A DNA stretch of 64,000 bases from Bursaphelenchus xylophilus (lineage: Eukaryota > Nematoda > Chromadorea > Rhabditida > Aphelenchoididae): the NCBI GenBank assembly GCA_904066235.2, contig CAJFCV020000005.1:8365501-8429500 (forward strand), given 5' to 3'. The translations under genes and the position numbers were made by a program. Below, piece after piece: positions 10,810-22,700 of this stretch. The notes beneath the pieces were generated by a model, which had not been told where the DNA came from, searched no databases, and saw nothing but the letters and a program-made list of their open reading frames with translations. The first letter of the stretch is position 1. The number at the start of each line of letters is the position of its first letter.

Positions 10810-11710
10810 ACTGTTCCTACCGAAGACGGCGTCCCGCAGAGGCGGGAATGTAGATAATATATTTAATTAGACATGGGGGTAGGTGTATTAGAATACAAGT
10901 GAAGGGTACGATAAATGGAAGTGTAACGTAGACATTAAAGATTCGTTTTATGAAGGTGTGCTGAAAATGAAACGAAAATCATTTAGAAACATTAAAAAAA
11001 AAATTTTTTTAAATAATTCTAAATCTGGCCCTGAACCGGAGTTATGAACGCAGTCATCTTACCTGCGACAGAGTCACGGCCGGCTGCAGAATAAAAGCTC
11101 AAATTGCGCACATCTGAAGGCTTTCTATTTTCTTTACAGTACTCCGTTTGTGCAATCTCACCTGGAGGAGCATTAATACGTTAGCAAAATTGATTATTAA
11201 TGATGTAATCGCAAAGGTTTTTGCAAAACATAATTTGAGCGCTGTACTGAATTTTGAGATAAGAATAGACGGTTTCAAACACACGACAATACAAAAGCTA
11301 TGGTCGTAATCAAACCCGATCCAAGTAAACCGGAGTTTGGTGTTGTCGTTGGGGAACTTGGACTTGTTGGAAAAGAGGAATTAAAGACGGAAGAAGGGAA
11401 GAAGGAAGCAGAAGAGGAGCCGCATCAGTTTGTAGTAAAACGTATTGAACACGCATTTTCGTGAAAAGATACGTTATGAAAAACAAAAATAATGAATGTC
11501 TACCATCAAAAAATATAATTTTTGTTTCTAGTTAGTTTTTCATCTTTCTGAAGGCAATATTTAGATGTGTGATGCAGCGACTTACCGAGATTCCAGGCAC
11601 AGAAATGATTATAAAGAAAAGAGAGCTAAATTGCTTTTCTCGAAGCTTAATGAGGACACTCTAATATACAAGAATAGCATCGAAATAATAAAAGCCACAT
11701 GAAAATAATA
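10810..11710 (-). pseudogene. Decayed srg-like chemoreceptor copy
   Basis: Minus-strand segments align with the intact srg gene. Its exon 1 end is at about 11660-11586 (VLIKLREKQFSSLFFIIISV before a GT donor). Exon 3 is at about 11450-11060 and includes WIGFDYDHSF and TM5-TM6. Exon 4 is at about 10960-10815, beginning after TTTCAG with HTFIKRIFNVYVTLPFIVPF. It is broken in several ways: an in-frame TAA in TM4, a TGA in TM6, a frameshift before the tail (PPLRDAVFGRN is in another frame), a frameshift in TM1, and no exon 2 with the NR signature. The exon 3 donor and the exon 4 acceptor survive. It is therefore an old tandem duplicate, not a functional receptor. Confidence 0.82.
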
Positions 11711-11720
11711 TCAAATCACA

Positions 11721-14700
11721 TCATTCTTTCTATACTTTCTAAAAAAAAATACATTATGAATAGGAAAGAATAGAGCATTCATTATTAGTTGGCTGTTGCA
11801 CTTGTATTCATTCAAGTTTTTCAACAAGTAATCTAATATTAGATCAATAAAAAGTAACTGAATTGTAACTGAATTATTTACTCGCTTTCTCTGCTACAGT
11901 TTCGATTACATTAAGATTAATATTCTAGAATTTGTCTTTATTAGGTTGTCTAGAGTGCAGCACGCTTGAATGTGATATGATGTGTGGCCAGCTCTCTTCG
12001 TGCTATACGTTCAAGTGGGAGAATATTCGATGATTCTGGACTGTTTATTCTGGGATTAAATATTTAGAATCCATGGATTTTTTTTGTCTGGAGAATTGGC
12101 AATAAATTGAAGTTTTGTTAGCAATTCTGGTGTGAATTTTTGCTCTTTTTTCTCGATGCAGAAGAAATTGTGTTTGTGGTCTGAACTTGATACATGATAA
12201 TCGTTGAAAGTTTTATCTCCCACTTTTCGGCTGTAGCTGATAATGGAAGATACAATGCTTCTTTTGAGCAGGCTATTCGCTCATTTCGGCTAAACCTTGC
12301 GGTCGATTTTTCTAATTTTTCGAAGCCCCTGAGCATATATGAAAAACAGCTTCATGATCGTAGATGCCTCACGTTTGAGACCTACTAGGTCCTGTTCTAA
12401 AGTTCGTCTGCAAAAAATGTGACTTCCTTTGTGGGTTATCAAGAGGGTCCTTCAAGAGACCGCGCAAAACGAGGAGAGTCGGCCAGACGAGGTTTTTGCT
12501 CATAAAGACTTTGGTAAAAATAGTCATTTCGGTGGATCTTTCTCGTCGGTCGGGTTTGTTTCGCAGCTACAAATGACTCTTATCAAAATTGACCTGATTT
12601 GTCCGACAGTATAGTCATCTTCCTGAACGTTGGGGAAATTTCAGACCATTCTCTTATTTGTTAGCGAATATATAACTTGCTAATGTTAAGTTTAAGCCAT
12701 TGCGCCATTGCCTAAAGCCAAAGACTCCCTTGTTTGCTGTTAGTAACACATCATCCTCAAAAACACTACTTGTAAACACGTTTCTATTCATTTTCTCACC
12801 CCCACCAACACCCTCATGATATTAATTCGCAACTGAATGTAAATTTAGGAATTTTATTTTCCATTCAAATTTTCCACTCCGTGACTTCCATAGAAAACTC
12901 CCACACAATTTTTAAGACTAGAGTTTGTTTTTTGATAATTTGAAAATTTTGCGACTTCCAAGAGAGATATTATATTACCAAGAAATGGGGGCTAATTTAT
13001 TTTCTATTGTCCTTTTTTGCAACATGCGTGGGCCGAAGGTCTTTGGCCTTCACGTTTCATCTTTCCTCCTCCAAACATGATGATTCCATGAATGATAAAG
13101 GAATTCCGTCTTTGTGTTTTTATTGCGTCAAAAGATGAGAAAGAGGAACACGGAAAAGATAGGAATGATGTAAGGTGTTAATCAGAGGATTCTTTTCAAT
13201 TCTTCATGAGCAATAAAATTAAAGCGATTAAATTCGCTAAGCGATGAAGTATTGGGTGTAAAACATTGTCTTTGTGGGAAAAAGGATAGCTGTTAAAAAG
13301 CGATTAGAGAATTTTCTACGTGGTATAAGAGATTGCTAGCTGGCGATTTGCAGAAACAAAAGATTTTATATCAGAATCGCAGGAGTTTTTTGAAAATACA
13401 ATTTGAATCTAAGCGAACGTCAAATTTTTTGTAAATATTGAGTCATACATCAAACCCTGAAAATAATACCTCATTTCTTGGTATAACGTGTAAAGATTAG
13501 AACTTTTATAACGTGTAAAGATTAGAACCAGTCCAGTACTACTTTTCCCAATTTGACCGATAAAACGGCCCAGGGGACACTTTACAGCTACAGATCGTAT
13601 TTTAGGTAGGTAACATAAAGCATCAAAATCATAAACACTATACAATATTTTTATGACTAATGGCATGACAATTTGAGGGCATCCTTGCTTGACACTCTGG
13701 ATTTCGGTTGTAGCTTCTGTGGCTTTCTTTCCTTTGCGATAATCTTAAAATAAAGCAAATTTGGGACGGACGTTTATCCACGTTTGGTCAGCGTTATAGG
13801 ACAAGTTACATATCAACCTTCATGTTATCACATCGCCCTTATATAATCATATGATAGAACTTTCTAGAAAGTTCCACAACTTCCATAACTTTTCCCGAAA
13901 TTATGGAGAGCACTTTTTTTACCAACCAAATAAAATTCTGAAAATTTTTCGAAAACTTGACCGACTTACTTGACGATAACTCTTTAATAGACGTTTCTAC
14001 GTCTATTGAAGACTTTTTTTTTTTTCTCCTTTCCTCAAAAAATCATGGTCAATTTCACGTCCAATGTGTATGACTAACCTCCAAAATCCAGTGGAATTTA
14101 TAGACAACAGCTGTGGACTTTAAGAAATAATTCATTGGGGTCTAGTACTAGGGAGATAAACAAACAGCATTAAAAGTGCGGCCATGAGGCGGCCTAAAGA
14201 TTGATCGGCCGATTTATGTTTTTGAACTTGGAAAGTTTCAAAGTGTTTTCCAGACTGCTCCATATCCAAACCACAAAAAAATGTTAAATTTCCGGCGATT
14301 AAATCGCATTTTGTCTTGAAATTTCTAGCTCGCATTTGTTTTACAGTCTCTCCATCTTTATTTTAACGGTCTCTTGGGTCCCCCGAGATACCCATGTCAA
14401 CTCAAATTAAGATTCCTAATGTCTCAACTAGGGTTCGAATGGGTGAAAAAGCCGAGAGTACTGTTGATAAATAAGTTACGGTCTGTTTGGGAGAGGTCAA
14501 AGGCAACATTTTTTCTCATGACATGACCAAATGTACCTTACCTACAAGACTCTACTCTTCAGATCTTTATCACTTGTTTTCATCATGTCAAGCGCATTAA
14601 AATACGCCTGGTTTAGCTTTGTTATACTGTATGCTACAGGGGAAAGAAAATGGGGAGCAAAAATGGGCAAAGCGACAAACAATGTTTCAAATCGAGAGTT

Positions 14701-16978
14701 GCTAAAAGAAAATTCATATGGTCAGAAGTTGAAGAAAATTGCTCGGGGCTTATCCAAATTTTGTTGTGATCCTGTATATAAGGCCTATATTATCTCAATG
14801 AAATTTCGGCTCGGTTTTTGCCAGTTTTGCAGGGAAATTTTTTTCTTTGGGGAAGCATCCACCTATCTAATAAGGAGTAATTCTGACCTTTATCATATCA
14901 AAAATCGCAAAAAGTGACGATTTTTTTAATAACTTTGCCACAAAAATTTCCGTTGTCCAGCCCTGCCCTTATTAGCCTAGATTTCTTTTCTGTGTTTTAC
15001 TCTCTACATAGTTCCTTCATGTCATGATTTTCATTCAACTGACCTTTCAATTGAGCCCGTTTATTCAGCTGACCTCATCTAAAACACATTGCTTTATCCA
15101 TGACGTCTTTATTCATCATTTCTTCCTCTTCCTATTCAAATATGATCTCATTAATTTTTGTTTTGAACATATTTGCTGACGGATCCTAATTGACGTCAGG
15201 GAATTGTTGCTGCGACATTTGTCAGAGTTCAAAGTCTTATTGGCCCCGAAATGTATTGTTTTTGCGATTTTGGAATTGAAAAGATCAACATTTATTGCAA
15301 TTTTGGGATAACGAGAAGAGTGGATGTGTGACGCTCAGATTTTTAAGAAATTTGGTTCAAATTTGGACTATATCAATCAACAAATATCAGAGTTTTAGCA
15401 GAAATCGTAGAAGAAATTCGATTTTTCGATTGAAATTAATTGAGTTTTGGCCTAAACAGTGCTTTATGTGTTGCATTTCTTCCAAAGATCGCAAAATTTC
15501 CACAAAAACACGCATGGCCCAAAAAACTTTTTTCTCTGTTTCCGCTCTCCGCATCTTGCCTGCTCTCTCGCCGACAAAGATAGTTGGATAATTTGAGGCT
15601 TTGCAAAGCGCGAGCTAAAATTTGAAAAAATTAATCGCGATCAAATAGATACAAGCCGTGTACAAAATTTGAAAAAAAATCAAAAGGTCGCACTTTGGGA
15701 ACTTCCTAAAAATTGTCCTTTTTTCCAGATCGTATTTTAAAAATATAAAAAGTTGCAGAAGTTTCCGAACTTTTACAACACTACATTCTAGTAAGTTCCA
15801 AAGCCGAGAGACCACCTTTTCTTTTTCTTCCCGGTGTTTGGTCAAAGTTCCTCTAGTCTTTGCCTTGTTTTGTAAACATATTTAGTTTTGAAATCCCGCA
15901 GAAACCTCATAAACTACAGAAATCTTAAGCTTACCAGTTTACCTTTTACAATATGGGAGGATGTGGAAATACGGATTTTTAATGCACTATCGGATTTTGT
16001 AATCCAAATCGTAAGGGCTAATAAGGGCATCAACAGATTTCCTGTAAGATTTTCGTCCACTGGACCAAAATTACGTCGATTTTTTGTAAAACAAACTACA
16101 ATACGTTGCCTAAAATACAACCAGTCTTAAAATACGGTTGACAGAAGAGAATTTGGTAAAAAAGAAGCTCTACTAAAAACCAAAATTTGAAAAAAAGCGT
16201 TTGATTTTTCAGTGAAAGCAACTAAATTGGTCAATTAATACTGAAACGTTGTCTAAAACAAGGTCGGCTATGCTGAAATATCGCCTTGCAGGCCCGCTGA
16301 AATAATTTGAGAATGCCCAGCAACAAAGCAACAGCCAAAAAAGCATGCTTTACCAAAGCATCAACTAAAATAAGGTGCTTCAAAGAAGGTCTATTTACAA
16401 GGTCCTCATCCTTGGAAAAATTGAAACAAAGCTGCTCAACGGCTCTGCCGGACTCCAAACAATTTGAATTCATCCATTTCCCCTTCAATTTCCCCGAAAA
16501 TGCAACCAAAATCCGAGTTGTTTTATAATATTAATATTTATTTACACGTATTCGCAATGGTTGATATTGAATGTAAAAATTGAGCACTCAAATTTAAAGC
16601 TGACAATAAAACTAAGAGAGCTGTGGGGGAAAGATCATCGGTAGGCAACACAAATTACTTACAATAATCGGCGAAAAGAAAGGCTGAATCGAATCGGATG
16701 GGTCGCGTTAATCGCGTCTGTGGTGAGAAAAGAGCTTATAAAATACGATGAAACTATTTGAAAATTCCAAAAAGTAGTCTTATACAACAGTTTAGAAAAT
16801 GAAGGAATATATGACAACTATAGAATGATGTTTTTGAGATATTAAAAGACACTATGTAAGGCACAAAATATGATGACAAATATCTGAGTGGACGAGTGTT
16901 GGAATGTACAAAAATGATAAGAAGAAATGTGAAAAGGTAACTTGAAAATAGCAAAGGAACCAAATAAGTTACAGAAGT
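11721..16978. other. Long AT-rich region without a supported gene
   Basis: Open frames up to 128 codons occur (for example 14531-14917 on + and 16509-16231 on -). They show AT-driven composition, no family resemblance and no matching splice partners. Local structure includes a 23-bp direct duplication at about 13484-13530 (TAACGTGTAAAGATTAGAAC twice) and a small hairpin at about 13991-14012 built on AATAGACGT. A degenerate transposable-element copy at 15325-15707 is listed separately. Confidence 0.5.
15325..15707. mobile_element. Degenerate copy of the GACGCTCAGATTTT repeat family
   Basis: It starts with GTGACGCTCAGATTTTTAAG and ends with GGTCGCACTTTGGGAACTTCC. These correspond to the two termini of the well-preserved elements at 42669-43113 and 43317-43751. 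The interior shares TTTGCAAAGCGCGAGCTA. A short left-end fragment of the same family also lies in the first srg intron near 9671-9715. Confidence 0.6.
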
Positions 16979-17572
16979 TTAGTTGGACTTCCTTCCGACC
17001 TTGCTGCAACATTGCGAAGCCGATGGCAAACGGAGGAATTCTTGAGAAGCCAGCTTGACCTTCAAGTTGTCGTTGATGGTAAAGAACAAGGTGCCAACAC
17101 CGTCCAGGTAGATTTTCTCTCTGTTGACGACCACAACCTTCTTTTCCACCTTCTTCTCCACGATGAACTCCCAGTCGCCGTGGCCGCAGCCGTTCTGGAC
17201 GGGCGAGAAGTGATGGGTTTCGCCATAGCCGGGGAAACTCAATCGGTCCGAGACTTCGCCGTTGGGAGCGCGAACTCTCAAGAAGAAGGCTTGGTTGGTG
17301 AGTGTGGCAAAGTCCATTTCAACCTGTTTGGCCTCGACAACGCAGTCGTTGTCCATGTCGCTCAACAGGCACGGTTTGGCGGACTGAAGAGAGCTGACGG
17401 TACGGCGAAGACCGCCCAATCCGCTGGCCGCGAACTGGCCCACAGCCGAAATCTTCGGCTGAACATGAGCTGCGAGTTCGTCGCACTCGTTGGCGAACTG
17501 CTGGCGGGAAGTGGTCGCCTGTTGGCCGCAGAAGGCGTGTTGAATCGAGGATGGCGCAGAAACCATGAACAT
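16979..17572 (-). CDS. Intronless, highly codon-biased 197-aa protein of unknown function
   Basis: A single uninterrupted frame from ATG at 17572 to TAA at 16979. Codons are strongly biased to C- or G-ending forms (TTC, AAG, GTC, CTC, GGC), unlike neighbouring DNA, as expected for a highly expressed nematode gene. The antisense frame is also open but has no start context. I do not recognise the family. The N-terminal half is polar and helix-prone with Gln/Ala-rich stretches. The middle has CLLSDMDNDC and GYGETHHF, followed by a basic EKKVEKKVVVVNREKIYLDG strand-like segment. The C-terminus is QCCSKVGRKSN. Seven Cys residues are present. There is no clear signal peptide or membrane helix. A TATA box and a splice acceptor 26 bp before the ATG indicate a dedicated promoter. 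The lack of introns suggests a small specialised gene or an old retrocopy. Confidence 0.8.
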   Translation of the reverse strand: MFMVSAPSSIQHAFCGQQATTSRQQFANECDELAAHVQPKISAVGQFAASGLGGLRRTVSSLQSAKPCLLSDMDNDCVVEAKQVEMDFATLTNQAFFLRVRAPNGEVSDRLSFPGYGETHHFSPVQNGCGHGDWEFIVEKKVEKKVVVVNREKIYLDGVGTLFFTINDNLKVKLASQEFLRLPSASQCCSKVGRKSN

Positions 17573-17598
17573 TTTCGTTTTTGGGTGTATTTTGAATT

Positions 17599-17608
17599 CT
17601 GCAAGAGG
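17599..17608 (-). promoter_or_regulatory. Splice or trans-splice acceptor before the 197-aa gene
   Basis: On the minus strand CCTCTTGCAG ends at 17599, 26 bases before the ATG at 17572. No convincing coding exon lies upstream, so this could be a spliced-leader site or the 3' end of a 5'-UTR intron. Confidence 0.5.
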
Positions 17609-17881
17609 AATTGATTACTAATCAGCCATTTGATTGCGAGTAAACGTGGTCAGAAGGCGCGGCAAAGCTTCTCGAATCACATAAACGTGGTTAAGACAAC
17701 AAAAATCAAGTTTTACTGTACTTGCACCCACCCCACACTAAACTATCAAAACGACATGGATAAAGTAATATCAGCACTGATGTCTGATCTCATGCCCTTC
17801 CGAAATGCCTCCAAAAGCCTCCTCCCCTCCAATAGAAGTACGACCAAAAACGAATGTGGAAAGCGTTCGGACGTGCCGCCG

Positions 17882-17889
17882 CTTATATA
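17882..17889 (-). promoter_or_regulatory. TATA box of the 197-aa gene
   Basis: TATATAAG on the minus strand, in GGGGTATATAAGCGGCGG, stands out in a GC-rich patch about 310 bp upstream of the ATG. Transcription would start near 17855, leaving an outron or 5' intron of about 250 bp before the acceptor at 17600. Confidence 0.5.
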
Positions 17890-18059
17890 CCCCTTTCTTC
17901 CGCAGAGAACACTCCCACTGACCCGAGCAGACGGCCCCGCCCCGTCTCCCCCGAACAACATGGGGGGAGCAAAGAGAACGATGGCGAGGGGCGTGCCAGG
18001 ACGCGACCCACTTTTTGCGAGTAAACCCAAGACCAGTTTTCGCGAGCGATTTGGCTAGA

Positions 18060-19377
18060 CGTCGGAAGGAGACGGGTTGTTGACTAGACGCTCGGGTATA
18101 AAGTTTACTGCGGTGAAAATAGTCCCCAAATATGGGCAAAGAACCGTGGCCAAGGGATTCTCCACATTGACAAGACGTAAACAATAATTTTAAGGGATTT
18201 ACTGTAGCTTAAGATCGGGAATCGCCGGACAAACATCAATGGAAGATTTCGGGCTAGAATGCGATAAAACATGCAAAAAATGCAACTTTACGGGTAAACA
18301 ATGGGAGAAAACGTTGCGAAATCCTTGGTAACGCTTTGAAAAGTAACTACAACCATCAAAGCCACAATTTACAAGCTACAGAATGCGTTATGACTACGGA
18401 ATCGACAATAGTTTGGATGGAACTTGGCGAAATAGATGATTTTTGGCAAATAAAGTAAAAATTAATAACGTTGAAGATAAGGTTCAAGTAAAATACGGTG
18501 TGTACTGTCATCGTCGTACTGTGTTCTACTCGATTCAGAGATTTTTCCTTCGAAAAATCGTAATTTTTGATAAAATCTCAAATTTCCGCTTTTCTGATGA
18601 CAAAAACAAATTTGTGTCCTTAGACAGTACTGTCGAGTAAACAAAAATGGTTGACAGCTTTCGCAGACGACCGGAGATCCCACAAACAATTACTGAGTGC
18701 AAAATTCTCGGCGAGCCGGGTCCGAAGAGCAAAAAAAGCGACACGAAAAAGAGAGAGGAGCCGTCTGGCGGTGCAAGGGACGGAAAAGCGGGCGCCATTT
18801 CTTTTTCCCCTCTCTTTTTCGTGAATTCTCTTTTTCGCGGTGCATTCCTAAACCCGTTTCCGTTGTCTGAGCCGTCATGAAATCGGATTTCCCCAAGTTT
18901 TTCACAAATTTAATCCCGCTTTTTGCCCCCACATCCCATGGGGAATATGAATTTGATCGTAACTTTGTGATGTCTGGTATGTCCCGCTGTTGTTGTGTTT
19001 ATAAGAAGCCATAAATTGAACTTGTGACTTCTTTGAGTTGTGACTCCGGAAAATATCGCCGCAAAACCAAAAATCAACGCCTCGGGCAATGATTTCGCTA
19101 ACTATAAAGCACAAGTTGGGGGAGTGGAGGTCTTGCGATTGGTCTCGGAGAGCTCGATGAGCCCAAATTTGCTTTGTTCTCATTACGAACGTTGATTTTA
19201 TGACTTATTTGTGGTTTCTAGTTCGGGCTTGCGTTCTTCTTCACATTACCTATGACGTTTCGGACTCAAAAGTCGACTCATTTTATTGTTTTTTGTTCGT
19301 TTCAGGAGGTGTAGTCTTCCAACTAGCCCCGAGAAGATTCTAGTAACCATTTTGTTTGGTTAGTAAGCTTTTTTTTG
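18060..19377. other. Upstream/intergenic region, no gene recognised
   Basis: A GC-richer stretch (18660-18880) has overlapping frames on both strands, none with family resemblance or a consistent start. A second TATAAAG at about 18098-18104 on the + strand has no gene that I can attach to it. Confidence 0.4.
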
Positions 19378-19715
19378 TCATACATCAGATTTTAGGTACA
19401 AAATGTCTAAATTAATGTTTTTTGTGCCTAGAAAAAACGTAAAGCCTTGAACAAATTTACTACACTATTTTCCAGTAGTTTCTCATATTTTTGACCATTT
19501 TGAACCCTTTCCCAGCTATTTTTTATATTATCCATGAAATTTTGGGTAAAAGCTGTCTAAAATAATGTTTTTAGTCCGTTCAGAAAGGTGTAAAACTCAT
19601 ATAAGCAGCTTGTAAATGCCTCTTCAAACAATTTGACAGTTTTTTAAAACCATTTCCTCTGCTACCCATTTTTACGTTATCTATAATATTTTAGGTATCA
19701 AATAGACTAAATTAC
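19378..19715. repeat. Degenerate tandem repeat, about 150-160 bp unit
   Basis: Three related segments each contain a TATTTTAGG/TTTTGGG-like string, then (A)AAATNGTCTAAAATAATG-like sequence, then TTTTTAGTNC. They start near 19388 (TTTTAGGTACAAAATGTCTA), near 19541 (TTTTGGGTAAAAGCTGTCTA) and near 19690 (TTTTAGGTATCAAATAGACTA). The spacing is about 150 bp with many substitutions. Confidence 0.6.
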
Positions 19716-22700
19716 CATTTCTCTCCCCATTGACCTCCTCAAAGTCCCATAAACCCCACAAATCTAGTGTCTTAGGGTGCCTTGCACCCAGATTGCAATA
19801 AAATTTCGCCATCAAACAAATTTTTCGTTTCTTTTTTGAGGTTTTTCGGTGGCTCTTCGTACGCGGAACGGCCGCTCACCGTTCGTTCCCTCGCTCCTCT
19901 TGCGTTTTGTTGTTATTGTTCTCTCAGGAGCTCAGAAATCGCAAAAAAATCTTTCGTAATCGCGAGAGGCGAAATCAATTTTTATCACAGTAAATATTGA
20001 CGTTACTATTTATTGACAATACTAGTTTTGACCAAGGTTTTTGGTGTTTCAGACCTGAAAGATAGAATCAGCGGGAATAACAGAAAGCCCAGAGTACTTT
20101 CTGATTTCCAAACTAGTAGTTTTGATCTTGCTTTAGGCAAATTGACCTTGTTTTAAATAATTTTTTGAGATTTTTGGGTAGAAAGTAATAATAGAGTAGT
20201 AAAAGAGCCTGAAAAGGCCTGAAAATTGTTAGAAATCGAAGTAATCTTCAGAGTAATTGAAGATTACGTCGATTTCTCTCAATTTTCATTAAAAATGTTT
20301 AAATTTCATCCAAAATCTTATATTTTTCCATTTTTTCAATGTTTTTTGGCTTAAAATTGCTTCTAACGCCCTCAGGGCAAGAAACCAAAATTCGTTCTAC
20401 GTAGTTGACTAAGCAGTTTACAGTACTACCCTTCTTTTTTCAACGAAAAATCGAATTGAAATGGCAGAAATTCAGCTGAAAAGTGCCTGTTTGTGTAATC
20501 CATCAATCATTTTTGTAACAAAAAATTGAATATTCCTTCTCAAATCACTTTTTTTTCCTGTCCGATTGAATTTTTTGATTTGAAATTATGCAGCAAATCC
20601 CCCGTTTAATGAGAGTTTTTAATCGATTTGAAGCCAAGTCGATGTTTCCACTGTCACATTCGATTATTCAAATTGAGGCGGCGATCAGATAAGGGCGTCA
20701 AAACAAGGGGTTTTCTCTCCGAGTTACAGCCCAAACTTATTGAGTAACTCTAGCGGGAGTAACGGGGGTTGTAAAGAATGGAATTTTGAACTGTTTGGAA
20801 CGAAGAGTTTGAGGTTTGGTCGCTCAGCGAGCATATAGTGACAAAGAAGAGGTTCGGTTGGACTCAGGATGTCCTGGGATAATGTAGTTTAGAGCACTTG
20901 GTGCCCTATAGGGCAAAATATGGGAAAATTGAATAACAACGGGGTAAAGCAACAAAAACAGAGAACTCCAACTTGAATGGGCGTCCTTTTAAATGCAAAT
21001 TTTATTGCCTTAAGGCATATCCGGCGGCTTTATGGTCGATAGACGAAAAATCATCAGAAATTGTGGAAATTCACAAAATCTCAAAATTTATGAGCCACTT
21101 TGGGAATACAAAAGGGTTTGAATAGCCCTTTCAAAGTCAGTCTTTTCAATTTGAAGTTAAACAATAACGTTTTTACGTCCAAAATTATATTATTCATGAC
21201 CTGAAACATCCCCAGGTCACTTGAACTCTTGGAATCTGACCTCCAAGTAAAATTTCGTTATAAGAAAGGCTTAGTCATCTGTACTCATCATATGTTTCAC
21301 TCTTGGTTTTTGAGCCTCGAACACGTAAACACACACACTTTTTTCGCTAGTTTTTGTTTATGTTGTCTTCAATTTCGAAGTGAAAAAGCAGACTTTTGAC
21401 TTTGTAGAAAGTTTTTTGATCATCGAAATTTCCCTCTACCCCAAATTTCATTTATAGAATCGTATGGAAACACCTTGAAGCTGTGTTTTTATTATGTTTT
21501 GATTGATCGTGTTGATCCGAGGGCTGCTTTTAGCCCAGAGCTCAAAAAGCGTTGAAAAAAAGAATTGCGCAATCACAGACCAGAATTTTGGGCGGTCAGT
21601 TGAGACCTTGAGAAAATTGTGGTGGTTTTTATGCTCTACGGGCGTTGAAACTTTTATTAAAATATGATTATAGTAGAACTTGCCAAAAATAAAATTTTTA
21701 AGAAATATCTTTATCGTCTATAGGGTTTTTTGGTCTAAAAATCACGCCTAGGTCATTTGTAATTCCAAACTATTACATTGTGTAACCTCTTCGGACATGA
21801 AGAATGTTTTCCCTTCATCTGGATCTAAAGCAATGTAACTTTTGTGCAAAATTAATAAATTGCGAACTTTGATGGCCACCAAAGTTCCACTCAAGGCTTA
21901 AAATTTTTTCATCATGGCCTCAGCGCCTTGAAAAACAATTTGATCTCCATAAATTGCAAGATAAAAAATTTCTCTTCCAAAAAAGCGTTATTTTCACTCA
22001 AAGTTTGGAGCAGGACTCAAAGAATGCAACTTTAGACAAGAACGCCGGAGGCGTTCTTTACACTCACCCCTCGAACTGGTCGGTTTCAGACTTTCCAGGG
22101 TGCAAAGTATCGCTACCATGTGATTGAGAGGTGTTTCGGTGCCCGAAATCATTCCTCAAACTAGCCTGCATCTTGTGTCCGAGAACACGTGAGGGCTAAA
22201 TTTATGTTGGTCATCCCACTCTGTGGCCCTCTCTCTCGCTGAGAAAGAGCGTTCTTATCGCTCTTTTCGAATGACATGAGGCCATTCGTCAGCCACGTGA
22301 ATCATTCCTAAGTCATCGCGGGATCAGCAGAGTTTCAAATCTGTGAATAATAATGGCTTTAAAAGTCATATGGACCTGCTAAGGTCTAGAAAAAGGAACC
22401 AGAAAGCAAGAAATCAAGCTTTAATTTGCTGCTAAAAAGAAATTTGGTGGTCTTGAGCGGGATTTTTCGGCTCAAATACATCTTTTTCCCACGAGCTCTA
22501 AAATTTTCCAAATACCATAAAAGGTATCAAAAAGTATCCAACAATCTCTGAAACCACTTTAAAACTCGGCAATCCATTAAAATCCTCAAATTTTAAATTT
22601 CCCTCAAAAAATCTTGAAAAAGTCGACAAACAAATAATTAGGGGTACCCTGCCCTTTCCCACGTCTGTTTATTTTTTTCCTAACCCTTGGATTTCGTTGT

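Noticed and set aside
14431..14450. tRNA B-box-like GGTTCGAAT
   Set aside because: No matching A box or cloverleaf could be formed around it; no tRNA was found in the window.
17012..17614. A 200-codon + strand frame opposite the 197-aa gene
   Set aside because: The minus frame has the codon bias, TATA box, ATG context and acceptor; the plus frame is its GC-rich antisense shadow.
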